A stretch of DNA of 64,000 bases from contig BSYQ01000004.1 in NCBI GenBank assembly GCA_030272585.1, positions 3,658,001 through 3,722,000 of the forward strand. The letters are read 5' to 3'. Position numbers and translations under genes: made by a program. The stretch comes from Bryopsis sp. KO-2023. Lineage: Eukaryota; Chlorophyta; Ulvophyceae; Bryopsidales; Bryopsidaceae. Shown here piece after piece: positions 30,882-43,800 of this stretch. Every line of letters starts with the position of its first letter. Within the stretch, counting starts at the first letter, position 1. The notes under the pieces were generated by a model. It saw only the letters and a program-made list of their open reading frames with translations. It had not been told where the DNA came from and made no database searches.

Positions 30882-31774
30882 AGATAGACAAGCCAAATAC
30901 TGGTCGCACGTGCGTTCACGCTGCTTCAGGCATCAGGGTGGGATGATCAGGTACCCCCCCAAAAAAAAATAAAAAAATAAAAAAAAGACAATGGGGTTAT
31001 TGACGGCATGTCGGTCATAACTGTGAGGAATGTTTTCTGACAACCCTTTATGCTTTCACCTCTTCTTTTCTTCTTAATGAGAACTGTGGAAAGATTTTGA
31101 TCTCAGAGGTCATCTTGGGGGGGGGGGAGGGGGTGACGACCTCTTCTTGTAAATATTGGTCATTTGTTATTGCATTTCAGAGGTCGATTATGATTTTTTT
31201 TCTTCTATAAATCCATCTATTAATGAAATGTTAAATTCACATTCTTACATGTAAAATGTCAATCAATTGATCGATGATCACATGTTGGCTGAGGAGCCAC
31301 TTTGTCCTATCACAACCTAATACCAAACCTAATCACCTCATCAAAAACTAAACTGGATCCATAAGCCCTTCTGCATGTAAAAAGTACGACCCCTGTTTCA
31401 AACGAAATTCCTTCAAATACCACAACCAAGAGTCCTAACTGAATTGCTCCTTTCCACAGAATGCACCCCCCCCCCCTGATTTCTCCAAAAAAATTTGGCC
31501 CAAACGAACAATCGAATCATCCCTGTTGGGTTTGATGAACGGAAACGTAACAATCCCCACCACATCCCAGCCGCCACGCCACCCGATCGCAAAGCTTTTG
31601 ACTAACGACACACAGATCATATTGACCCCCTTGGAAGGTGTGTCTGCTCATCCAAACGGCAGTGGTTGGTTGACTGTGTCTCCTGCGGCGAATTTCTGTA
31701 TTGATGGTTGCCTCCCAAGCAGATGGGCGTTTTGTTTCGCAAGGGAAGTTGGGGGAGAGGTGAAGTCGTCATAC
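30882..31774. other. Intergenic, upstream of the sulfotransferase gene
   Basis: A/T-rich with homopolymers (30955-30990) and a G run (31117-31135). No gene is supported. The sulfotransferase reading frame stays open upstream to 31526, but the segment before 31775 looks less protein-like. Confidence 0.45.
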
Positions 31775-34700
31775 ATGGCTAGACCGAAGGAAGGAGTTAG
31801 GCGTGCGCTGCCCACGTCGAAAAGCGTCGCTCGCTTGGGCCTGTTTTTGATCCTATCGTCGTCAGTGGGGTGTCGGGCTGGCGGGGCCCACCAGCACGAG
31901 GTGACGCGCTGCGAGACGATCGTGGACGACTTCATCCGCACGCGGAAGCACGGCGTCCGATTTCCTCCAGGCCACACGACCGGCAGGAAATTCACCTTTT
32001 TCCTGCATTTCCCACGGACGGCGGGTCGGAGCTTCTTCACTTGTTTCTTGTTCAAATCTTACCCTCCCACCCATCGCTGTGCCCCCTCGTACAACAATCT
32101 CCGATTGGAAATGTCTCCCCCGCACTGCCAAATCCTGGCTTCGCATGACGACTACAGCATCACGGACTTTTTTCCCCCTGGCGCGACCGTGCTCTCGCAG
32201 TTTCGAGATCCCGTGGACAGGTTCTTGAGCGCCTACGAGTTCTCTGTGGAGATCTCGTCAAGGGGTTATAGGCTGAATCGCAGCGACAAGGGGGAAAGTG
32301 GTGGAGATGGAGGGAAGAAGCCACGCAAAGATGAGGACCCCCATTCACAAATCGTCAATACGAGGGACGTCTGGCCCTGGGCTTACCTCGTTCCCTATTT
32401 CGATGAAGATATCGATTACTCAGTGAGGCCACAGACAATGCCACACCCAAGTGGTTGAAAAAAAAAAAAAGAATGAATGGAATGTACAAGTTCCACTTTT
32501 AATCTTTTGCATTTTCTGTATAATATTCTCCTAAAATGTAAAAACTAAAAGTAAGAAAATGCTCGTTAAAAATGAGTAATTGGCGATTTGTAACACATCA
32601 ATGCAGAAAGCCCAGTGTAGCCCATCCTCCATGTAAATCAGCAATATTGCCCTCCCCCCCCCCAAAAAAAAAAAAAGAGAAAAAAAGAGAAAATCATAAA
32701 CCCAGATCCTCATTAGTTTTCTATGAGGATCTATCTTTACTTCTTTTTTTTTTTTAACTTTCAGGTTCGAGCAGCTCATGCAGCCCATGCCAGGAGAAAG
32801 GAACTCAGCAATGGTGGGAAAAACGTGAACAGAATTTAAGAAACTGCATGCTTTCCCAAACCAAAATCTGAAAACGTCAGCTACATTATTAAGCACGGCC
32901 ATCCAGTTTTCCAATGGAGGAAAAATCAGGGCTGTATCGATCAGCTTTTGGTTGCTTAATATATTGGACCATCGGGGGCAGCGGCTTTCGACCTGGGGAA
33001 GAAAAAAGCAGATATGAAACAAGGAAGAGGAAGAAGAGAAAAATGCCACATGAAGTGAAACATTGTATGTGTTGCATTGTTAGATCCTCTTCCGAACTGG
33101 CTGCCTGCAATGTCTGAAGATGGGAAAACGTATTACTGGCACCGTGAAACGAAAGAGTCAAAATGGAATTTGACAGAGGCGGAGAGGTCCGATGCTTTGC
33201 CCTTCTTGGATCCCTTCGACAACCCGCTGTACATTCCAATCAAAGAATTCGTGGAGGAGCCCATCGCTGATGAAGTGCTGAACAACGGGATGACTTTCCA
33301 GGTTAGTCGTTCCCTGAACTGGCTAGGGGGCCAAAAAAAGAAAAAAAAAAAAAGGGAAAAATGAGGAAAGGGTTTGCGGAAGAGAAACGGACTCTTTCGA
33401 GTTATGCTTGATTTGATCGTGGGTTTGGCCAAGATGTGAACCTCCTTTGCTAAACTCGACGCATGTCGATTTTATGTGTATATATATATATATGTTTTTT
33501 ACAAAGAATTTTGAGGTACTTTTTATCGTTGTTTGTTTCGTTGAGATGGCCCTCCATTTGTATCTGGTTTGATTACCGCATGGAAATTTTTTAAAAATAG
33601 TGATATGCTGGGAAAAAAGAAAGGCGCCTCGTTGTTTAGTTGAACGGCAGTATCTCAATGTGGCTGGACAGACCATCTCTGAGTTGCTGTTTCTTCTCTT
33701 TTTTTGAATATTTTTGAGTGTTTGTGGTGCTTCTCAGGTGCTGGGTATCACAAATTATTCTTACTGGCCAGAGGCACAGGCTGTCAGGAATTGCATGCTC
33801 ATATCCAGCTCAGCGGAAAGAAAATTGATGGATTTTGCGAAAAGAAGAGTCGACCAAATGGTGCACGTATCGTTGACCCACAAATTGCCAGAATCTGCGC
33901 AATCCCTTGCGGTGGGCACCACTGTTTTCCTTTCCTTTTTTTTTGTTTTTAGTTGCTTGATTTTAAATTTTTGTAAGGGAATTTGATCTGATACATAGAA
34001 CAAACAATACTCTTTTGCAAGAAAACGAACCCCCCACACACAGAATTCTGTTTTTTTATACATTCTTCTTTTTCTTTTTTTGGTTTTGATCTGAGGGATA
34101 TTGTTCTTTGATGTTGCCTTCTGGGTGGAAAAAAATTAAATGAATTAAAAAAAAAAATTGATTCCAGGCTACACTTGGTCTTCCACTGGACGGTGTGACA
34201 TACAGCAATACCAAGACTGTATTGCAACGTCTTGGAGCTGAAAAGCTTGGAGTTTTTGAAGAAAGATATGAACTGATAGCCAGAAATTTCTCCGCCTACA
34301 GCAATATGGATGTTTTGGACCTCGGCGTGCAGGTGTGATGAGCCAGTTTTTAATTTAAAGAAAAAATCTTGGTTCATTCTTCTTTTTTTTTGATTTTCAA
34401 CTTTCTTTCGAATAAAGGGGCTGGACTCAATGATCGACCAATTGGCGAATTATATTTTTGTTTTTAATTTCTTGTGTCAAACGTCGATGTGCAGGCATAC
34501 CATTGGTACATGACAGACAAGTTCAAAATAAGGAAGCCTCTGTTGGTAAGGACTCTCACTTGATTCTCGTTGCGATTTCCCATAATTGTTTTTATCGCAA
34601 ACTTCAATTGATTTCAAGTACATACTGTTGTGGGCTGAGTTTCAGTCGCTTGGGTTTCTGTTTACTTTTCAAGCTGACGTTTTAAAATTCACGATAAGTG

Positions 34701-36767
34701 TTAAAAATAAAACTAATGAACTAATTGGAAAAATAAAATAAAATAGATGTATGTATATATAACAAGAAAGAGAAGTGAATGAATGAATGTTTAATTTACG
34801 TTAGGCAAACTTGCCCAACGAAGGCCGTCCACGAGGTGATTTAGCCCAGCCCTTGATAAAAATCCAGCCCCACTAAAGTCAGCTCTAGAAAACCCTCCAC
34901 AGGTGCATCTAAAAATAAAGTAAACGTAGTAAAAAATCCCTTGTGAGAGTGCCTAGCACCTTGGAAACGAAAATCTGAATAAAATTCCTTTTTCAAATAG
35001 TCCTCATTTAGACCGAGATAACCGCATTGGTTGTCGAAAAAACCCTCTGCGAAAAAAACACTGGATAGAAGTAAGGCCAGCACTGTCTCCCAAGAGAGAG
35101 AAGCGGGGCATGATATCCATGTGAATTTTCTACCTCAGTTACAAACAGTACTTTCCACGTGTCGATTCCTTTCTTCCCGGTTTTTTTTTTTTTCAATTTG
35201 TTGCTTTTTTTTTTTTTTTGATATGCACAGCTTGACGGTGAGGAGTACTGGCGTCTGCATGGATTGGTGGAGCAGAAAAGAAGAGTGTTCAGGCACATTC
35301 AACGGGAAATTTTACGACGAAGGAAAGCGTCGGACAACGATTCGGTGATTCCACATCCAGAAATGAAACCCGCACACGCAACCGAAGTCAAGAGTGAGTG
35401 ATGCGATGCGGGTTTTTTTCTCTTATGTTAGTGCAAAGCATCTGATGTGATGCTTCTGTTGTAATTTTTCGTTTTATTTTTCGACGTTGACTTTTCCCTA
35501 TGTCAGCGTATCCACTGTGTGTTTGAGTGACAAGCTCTTCCCTCCCCCCCCCAAAAAAAAAAAATAATAAAAATAAATGTGAAAAATCAAATAAAATGTA
35601 TTTATATATTTACTTATTCCAAAAAAATCAAAGAAACGATTTATTCTTTTTTTTAATAATACTAAAAAAAAAATGAAGAAAGAAAGAAAGAACCCTATCA
35701 GAAGTTCCTGCTCTGAAAAGTATCGGAAGGCTTCTTTATTTTCTATATTTATTTCATTTCATTTTAATTATTGTTTTCTTTTCGGGGGATTGTTATTGTA
35801 GACGAAACACTGTGGAGTTCTTTCGACAAATGCAATAGTGGAACCAGAAGAAGGCAAGGTACGAAGAGATATAAAGCCCTTGGAAATGTCGCACACCCCG
35901 ATGCTCGAAGATCATATTTCACGAAGAAAGCCAGAAAATCCATACCAAAAGAAGTCTTGGACAGAATCAGGTAGTGCATTTTAAAACACTGTGTGTTAAT
36001 AGGATATGTAGAAGTATTCATACAACAGTTGCTTTTTCTGCATTTTCGTGAAGTTGGTGAAATAGGTACATCTGTGTCTGACCAATAGATGGATAAGAAA
36101 ACATCCATTCATTACCAGACACCATTATCTGGGAGTGTGTTGGGCAGAAGTATGAGTTGTTATATGTGAATCATCTGAACTCCAGCCTGATATTTTTCTA
36201 TTTTTGTGAAATAGTTTTTTTGCATGCTTTCTATTTTGCGCAGTTTTGAAATTGGCAGGACATATTGATACGATTTATGTTTTGAAAAATGCTCCCCTTT
36301 TTGTATGTGTGAGAATTCAATCGATACTGTTGCTTTGATTTTATTTATTTTTTTGTGCACGTATGTTTCTTTTCCTCAGGCAGAAAAATTGGCTGGATGA
36401 GGAATTGTTTCAATATGCAGTGAAGGTTTACGACAAGCAAATTCAAAACCAAATCAAACTCGGCGTGTTTGCGAAAAAGCTCCCAGAGATCCTAATACCA
36501 AGCCACGGTACAATTTTTTTGTGTTTTAATTTCAGCTTTGTTTTTAGCATAAACATTTCCCAACCCCTGTATCGTTCAGTTTTTGATCAAAAAGAGCCTT
36601 TTGTCCATCGACAGGGAAAAAATTGAAAAATTAAAAAGACTCAATCTTTGTTTGTTCATTTGATTCTGATTCTTTTTTCCTTTTCTTTCTCAGTTACCCC
36701 CAAGCGCACGCCGGCATTTCTCAAAAGCCTACCCAAACCCGACTCTGCATGTGCAGCCAGAACTTGA
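31775..36767 (+). CDS. Sulfotransferase with an internal WW domain, 10 exons (612 aa)
   Basis: Exons: 31775-32422, 32765-32813, 33084-33301, 33738-33911, 34168-34332, 34495-34545, 35231-35393, 35802-35970, 36380-36507, 36694-36767. All junctions are GT-AG and in phase, 1839 nt. The chosen ATG gives MARPKEGVRRALPTSKSVAR followed by a hydrophobic stretch, so a signal anchor; an upstream in-frame ATG at 31535 is possible. HFPRTAGRS (about 78-86) fits the 5'-phosphosulfate loop and QFRDPVDRFLSAYEF (about 142-156) the 3'-phosphate site of PAPS-dependent membrane sulfotransferases. These move sulfate onto glycans in the Golgi. Exon 3 encodes a WW domain (W238, Y249-Y250-W251, W260), a proline-motif binder unexpected in a lumenal enzyme. 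The C-terminal part is basic. The substrate is unknown. Confidence 0.8.
34774..34850 (+). repeat. Short interspersed repeat, copy in sulfotransferase intron 6
   Basis: About 70 bp after GAATGAATGAATG, containing CCACGAGGTGAT, also found at 59390-59465. The second copy interrupts a duplicated segment whose paralogues lack it, so it is an inserted unit. Confidence 0.6.
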
Positions 36768-38617
36768 CGTTCAGCTGAAGAAAACAGAAACAGCTTTTGG
36801 AATTGAAGAAATGAATTGGGAGAGAATAGAGGGGGAAGGGGGGGGGGGGGGGCGCTTTCCCCCTTTCTTTTTTCTTCTTTTTTCTGGATGGGAAAATTTG
36901 AGAACATGAAAATGATACATTTAAAAACAAGGATATAAAATTACACATGAAAAAAAAATCATAAGAAAAAATGAATGGAAATAAAGCTGTGAGAATTAAT
37001 GAGGAATGGAATGGGAGATTCTGTTTCTTCTCGCGAATCCCAAGTGTCAACTTTTTTTGGTTTTAATCAATGGCAGGTTCGAGTTGTTTTTTTTTATATG
37101 ATTTTTTTTCTCCGCATTTGGACAAGCGTTTTCTTTTCGGCACCCAGTTTTTGTCAATGGCTATGGTGAGACTCGGCTTTTTTTTCTTCTGTAAAATGAT
37201 ATTGGGGTTGGTCAACGAAGTTTTTGTTCGAGCAATAATTCCATACATCGTCCAGAAATTTGTTTTTTTTTTCACAGGCACTTGTCTGGATTGTTCTAAT
37301 CATTTGAACGCACGTCACCATCCGAAGTCGATTTGAAAAAGTTTGAAAAAAATAATAAAATAAAATACAGATTGCTTTGGTTGCATGTCAGTAGCCCTAT
37401 CGTCTGGGGCATTTGTCTGGGCAGGTTCATCCTCGTTTCAACCACGGAGTGGGACGGTGGTGATGGAATGCCGATTTTTTTGGATCGTCCCAGTTGCACG
37501 ATCATCATCTTCATGGAAGGACCAAATCGCCTATTGGGCTGCGCAAACCAAGAGCGGAATCGACATTTTTTTTTGTGTGTGTGTTTGTGTGTTGAGAGTG
37601 AACCGAGAGCAAACAAACAAACAAACAAACATAAATTACGTTATGGAGGAGAACACCCGAAGGCAGGACCTCACTCCACCATTCTATCATCGTGGTCTTC
37701 CCCTCTCGTGTGGCAGATTCCTGCTCAAACCACTCAGAAAAAAATGAGGTGGTAAAACATATCCAAATTCCACGGCTTCATAGCTCCTGATAGGATGCTC
37801 GGCCGCGAACTCCATCCTTTGAAGGATCATCACACGAAGAGAAGATAATATTCGACTGAATGAATCCGTTTGGCTGGTGATAGTTGCCAGCCCCCACAAC
37901 AAACTGGAAAGAGTACAGGCATAGGCTTTGTCGCATGCAACACTGCGTGCGCCCACAGTGTGTTACACTTCCACCTCATTCCGTTACCGATACCGACCTT
38001 CCCAGCAAGCAAAAAAAAACAAACGAATCCCCCTCCCCCCCCCAAAAATTAGGTGAAAGGGTGGAAAGAAATAACCAACACCAACCAGTCTACAAATCAG
38101 CAAGAGGAGGCCCTCATAATGCAAAGAAAACGTAACGGGTGAGCCAACCGTGATGCGTGACGGCGTGCGTACGTGTGACCAGCGTCACGTGGATTTGATT
38201 TCTTCGGTGGGGAGTCTCGAAAGGTCGGCTTCGGTGTGGTGGAGGTCCGGCTCCCATGTCTGCCATCCGACATTCGAGCAACTCACACCAGAAAAAGAGC
38301 AGTTGGACATGAGCTTCAGGTCTTACATCTGACAAGGCAGCGCTCCCTTGTTACAGAAGGCGCAGCTGGGAAGCCGTTGATGATCTCCGCTTGACGGAAA
38401 AAAATCGCTTGTCGCAGAGCGTGTTTTTATTGTAGCCACGCTTGAAAGCGAGCAGTTTTTTTTTTCTCTTTTGAAAAAGAAAAAAAAAAACGTGAAACCT
38501 TTTGTCAAGTGGAAAGAAAAACACCCGGAAAAACGAAATCAACTCCCAAGACGCTTGCTGCCGTGTTGGTGAAGTTTTTCCGAGGCTGGGGGAAGTTCGG
38601 GTGACACAGCCATAAGC
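36768..38617. other. Intergenic between the sulfotransferase and CK1 genes
   Basis: G run at 36839-36852, T and A homopolymers, short ORFs without recognisable features. The last about 100 bases (38520-38617) probably contain the CK1 5' UTR. Confidence 0.4.
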
Positions 38618-40854
38618 ATGGCCTTAGACATAAGGATTGCTGGAAAGTACCGTTTGGGGCGGAAAATCGGAGGGGGGTCCTTCGGTGACATCTATCTCGG
38701 TGAGTTGGGCATTGCGAAAAGCGGAAAGCCAGGGCTGCCCTGGTTTTTGTGGGTTTCGAGAACGAAAGCTGACCCGAGCGCGTCGGTGTGCAGAATAAAA
38801 ATCGTGTTTTATCGCTTTTTGTGCCGTGTCAGGTTCCCATATCCACACGCAGGAGGAAGTCGCAATTAAGCTGGTAGGCGGTATTGATCGGTCCGTGCCC
38901 GGTTGTCGTCCTTCGTTGTTTTTTTTTTATTTCGTTCGAAATTTCGTCAGGGTTTTGAGCGGGTGATTTCTTTCGACTCGGCGAAGTGAGGCACACGGTT
39001 TTTTTTCGTGCGAGTCGATCCTGTGCACACGAACCTGGTTTTGATTTTTTTTTTGTTTCTGGTCTCGGCGGGGTCACAGGAGTCCGTGAAGACCAAGCAC
39101 CCTCAGCTGCTCTACGAGTCAAAACTGTACAAAATCCTTCAAGGCGGAAGTAAGTCCCGGTCTCTTCCAATTTTTATTTTTGGTTTCTTTTGTTTGTTTT
39201 TTTTGCCTGAACCTGCTCTCGAAACGATGGAGCAGTCGTACTGAGGACTGTCGGATTCGTTTCGCTGGTTTTCTGCTTTCGTTGCGTAGCTCGTCTCGTT
39301 TTTTGTTTCGCGTCTTGTTCGACTTCGTTTTTTCTTTCCTTTTGCAGCTGGAATTCCCAACGTCCGATGGTACGGCGTGGAAGGCGACTACAATGTGATG
39401 GTGATCGACCTTCTGGGGCCTTCTCTAGAAGACCTGTTCAATTTCTGCAACCGCAAGTTCAGCCTGAAGACGGTCCTCATGTTGGCAGACCAGCTCGTGA
39501 GTCGAAAAAGCCCATTTCTCCACTCGAAGGAAAAAAATTTGAACACATGGAAAATAATTATTTTATTTTTATCTTTTTTGGGGGGAGTCGGAGCCGAGAG
39601 AGAGTTGCGGGTGAGTTTTAACTCGAGTATCGCTGTGATATTTTCGAACGCAGCTTTCCCGCATCGAGTACGTCCACTCCAAGAGCTTTATCCACCGCGA
39701 CATTAAGCCGGACAACTTCTTGATGGGTCTCGGCAAGCGTGCCAACCAGGTCCACATCATCGATTTCGGGCTGGCGAAGAAGTACAGAGACCCTCGCACG
39801 CACATCCACATCCCTTACAGGGAAAACAAGAACTTGACGGGAACCGCCCGTTACGCCAGTATCAACACCCATCTGGGAATCGAGCAGTCCCGTCGGGACG
39901 ACATCGAATCGCTCGGGTACGTCCTTATGTACTTCCTTCGTGGCAGTCTGCCATGGCAAGGCCTGAAGGCAGCCACCAAGAAACAGAAGTATGAGAAGAT
40001 CAGCGAGAAAAAGATGTCCACTCCAGTCGAGATCCTGTGCAAAAGTTTCCCTATCGAGTTTGTCACCTACTTCCAGTACTGTCGCTCCCTTCGCTTCGAC
40101 GACAAGCCAGACTACAGCTACCTGCGAAAGCTGCTGAGAGACCTCTTCGTCCGGGAAGGTACGTTTCTGTTTTTCCCCTTACATATATATATCGAAGGGG
40201 TTTTATTCGCAATACTTTCGTTGTTTGTTTTTTGAAACAAGAATCTCTTTTTTTTTTTTTTTAAAGCATTGTTTCCCTGGGTGTTGAAATAGTTCTATTC
40301 AAATTTTGGAGTTCTATCTTTCATCAAAGATATTTGATGCTTCTTTATCAGTCTAAACTCTTTTTTCAGTTGGGGTTGAGAGGTAGTTTGCAAAGACTTT
40401 GAGAAAAACGAAAAGTCTGTTTAAAATTGTGGAGGGGGGGAAATCTGTGGATGCAACAGTTTTGGCAAAATTTCAACATTCTCCGTTTCTCTTGAACCTG
40501 TTTTTTCAATATACACTTTGGCACAGGTGTCTCGAAACAATAGATTGTGTTTTGTTTTTTTTTTGAAGAGAGTTTAGTCCATTTCCATTTTCTTGCGATT
40601 TTCTTGCGACATATCTGCAGGTTTCATAAAAACAACTTTCTTTTTCTTTGCCTGCCTCCTCAGGTTTCCAATGGGACTATGTATTTGATTGGACTATCCT
40701 TAAGTATCAACAAACGCAGCACCCCCGCCAGAGTCAGACCAGAGACCAAATCCCCACCCAGGTCCCGCAACACCCTGGAGTGATCAACAGGGACAGTAGG
40801 GAGCATCAGGAGCAGCCCGGACCTTCAGGCGCAGACCCCAGGAGCAAGAGGTAA
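38618..40854 (+). CDS. CK1: Casein kinase 1 (CK1 delta/epsilon-like), 6 exons, 345 aa
   Basis: Exons: 38618-38699, 38833-38873, 39080-39149, 39348-39496, 39654-40158, 40664-40854. All are GT-AG and in phase. It is a serine/threonine kinase of cytosol and nucleus that phosphorylates primed acidic substrates. The start [20 protein letters not shown] is typical. It has a glycine loop (GGGSFGDIY), ATP lysine K40, catalytic HRDIKPDN (D130), DFG (D151), and the CK1-specific RYASINTH followed by [18 protein letters not shown] and TKKQKYEKI mark the C-lobe. The last exon adds a short Gln/Pro-rich tail of about 50 residues after FDWTIL, much shorter than the animal delta/epsilon tails and hence perhaps less autoinhibited. 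All catalytic residues are present. Confidence 0.97.
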
Positions 40855-43800
40855 CTTGCAATACAAAAACGCACTCGAAACTCATTTTTTTTTTATTTTA
40901 ACAAGAAACCCATCTTCTGGTGTCAAGATGGAAAAGATGGAAGGCACAGTTTATTTTTTTTTGGGGGAAAGGGATAACGAGTCTGTTTTATCGGGAATGG
41001 GAATGGGAATTTGTATTTACGAAAATGCCTGCCAAGTGAAAAGTCTACATGAATTTGATTGTGTTAGAGAAGTGGAAAGATCCTTGGGATCATTAATAGG
41101 CTCGAAATGTATCTTTTTGGAAATTCGGAAGGAAATATTTAGGTTTAATTGTTCTTTTAATTCATTTTTTTTCCAAGTCAATTTTGCAGCTGTCGTTTGT
41201 GTTAATTTTCCCACCCCCTAGTTATATTAAGGGGAGGGGGGGGGAGTTGTACAAAGGCACAGTGGCGAAAGAAAATTAGTAATGGAACTGGCCACACATA
41301 CTTTAGACGGGATGGATTCGCTGCTATCCAGAAATTTTCAGGAAAAATATTGAATTACAATTGTTTCAATTTCACTCCCTTCTTATGGTTGATATTGTTG
41401 TGTAGATATGCGACTGGCTGGTGAATGATTGACGGAGCGATGGAGAGGGGGGGTTATTTGGATGGAAGGATGGCGTTTTGAGGGTTTTGCTGCCATTGAT
41501 AGAGTGTATGTGTGTGTTTAAAGAAAGAAAATGAGAAAAAAAGACAGAGAGAGAGAGAGAGGTGTCCCAAGAACCCATGTTGTATACTTTATAGGATTGT
41601 GAAAAAAAAAAGAAAGCACCATCATTCGATAAAAGAAAGGGGAAAGGGTGGGGGAAAAAACAAGAGGAAAAAGAAGACAGAATTGGGAAAAAGGAAAAAG
41701 CCCAGAAAGCACAGAGAAAAAAAAAAAAGAAAATGAAAAGTTTGGTTAATGTGTGTGTGTGTGCGTGCGTTTTTTTTTTGTTACTACGTATGGAATAGGA
41801 GTGTTTCTCTCCATCCCCCCCCCTCCTCAGCCCGCCCCACTCTTCCTGCTTGTTTGGGGAAAAAGAAAAAGAAACTGTGGAAAGGGGGAGAAAAAAAAAG
41901 AGGGAGGGGGGAGGGGAAGAGAAATATCCCCCCCCCCTTTTTCTCTTTTACTTTTTTTTTTGATATATTTTTATATATATATGAAAAAGAAACAGAAGGC
42001 AGAAGTCAACGAAGAAAGAAAAGGAAGAAAATGCTTGATATTTTTTTTGTTTTTGTTTGTGTCTCTATTTTTAATATGGAAGAAAGAAATGAAAAAAAAG
42101 GAAATATACATATATGCTTTGCTGTGCGAGTGAGAAAGAGAAAGAAAAAAAAGATTGCATGCCTTTTTTTGGTGTTTTTTTTTGGGAGAAAAAAGGGTTT
42201 GTGTGTGTGTTGGGGGGAGGGGGGGTTAAGTTTGGAAGAGGGGTTGATTTTGAAAGAATAGGGTCTATGTGTTTTGTGTGTGCATTTTTTTTGGACACCA
42301 ATTTTTGGGCAAAAAAAAAAGATCCAGGTTGAAGAAGAAAACAAGGAAAGATAGGCGGGGAAGGGAAAAAAGAAAAAGAAGAAAAAGAAAGAAAAGAAGA
42401 GTGAGGAAGAGGTACGCATCTTTTTTTTTTTCATTTTCTTTGTTTTTCAGCATTTTTTTTCTTTTTGGAGGTAGGAAGAAAAGCAAAGAGAAAGGATATG
42501 TGGATTTTTTTTTTTTTTCAAGGGTGGGGAAAAGGAAGGAATGGATTGTGTGTGTGTGTGTGGTGTTTGCGATGGGTGGGTTGGGATATGCCCAAATGCA
42601 CAGATGTAAGGGAATTGTTTTTTTTTTTTTTTCGTTTCTTTTGATAACTTCTGAAGAGGAAAGAAAAAACGAGTGGGGAAAAAGAAAAAAAGGGAGGGGG
42701 GAAGGACAGGAAATTATGTGGCACCCTGTAGCGATAAATTTCTTTCTTTACACTACATTCAAAAAAGATGAATCGAACAACAAAAAAAAGTAAGAAAAGA
42801 GAGAGAGAGAGAGAGAGAGAAGAAAATGTTTCTCTTTTTCTTTTTCTTTTCTTTTTTCTTCCCTGATTGTCCTGTTTTTTTTTCCTGCTTTTTCTTTTTG
42901 TTCTCCTTGTGTTATTATATAATATTGATGTTTGATGAACAGGTGGGGTTGGGCGGGGGGGGGGAACAAAAAGGGTTTGTATAATGTCCAGTAATGGATT
43001 TTGAATGGGTTTGTGTTACTGTTTCTTTCTCTCTTCTCTTCTCATTTTTTTATTTGCCCCCTCTATGCTTCCTTTGTTTTAATTTGATTTCTTGTTTTTG
43101 TTCGTCTTCTTGGTTCCCTTTTTCCTTTGTTCTATGAAAAAAGTTTTGACTGAGGAAAAAAACAGAGATAATCCACAAGAAAAAAAGACAGAGCGAACAA
43201 AAATAGTTGGGAAAAAGTAAAAAATTTGGGGGGGGGGGGGAGAAGGAAGGAGATTTGAAATATATGTCGTGTAGTGTAAGTGTGGCAATTTTTGATGGTG
43301 GTGGTTTTCAACGCAAGCAGAATTAGCGCTGACCGGAAAAAAATTAACAGGGGGAAGTATGTATGCACTACATATCGTTAGACAGACACAGTTGGGGAGG
43401 GTTTGAAAAAGGAACTGGTATTCGAAAGAAATACAACACTGAAATGTCGTGTGGAAAAAATGTCAGTTTTTTTTTTTCCATCGCTCTTCTTTCGGTGATA
43501 ATATCCCATTTTTAAGAAAAAGAATATCTATACTTTTGCAAACGATGGACTCGGGTGGAATTTCAGGGGTTTTTTTTTCTAAAAACAATTGGGGGGGGAG
43601 TGTCCATTCCACGCTCTTCGCTCTCTGTTTTTTTTTTCTCCTTTCCCTTTCTCCAAAAAAAAGTAATAAAAACAAATATGATGGTGCATTTCACTCTCGC
43701 TTTTTATATAAGAAGGGGACAAAAAAATGGCGGGGACAAGTTGTTTCGTTTGTTTTTGCTTTTCGCTCGGTTCCGTAATAATATCCGAACGAACAATGAA

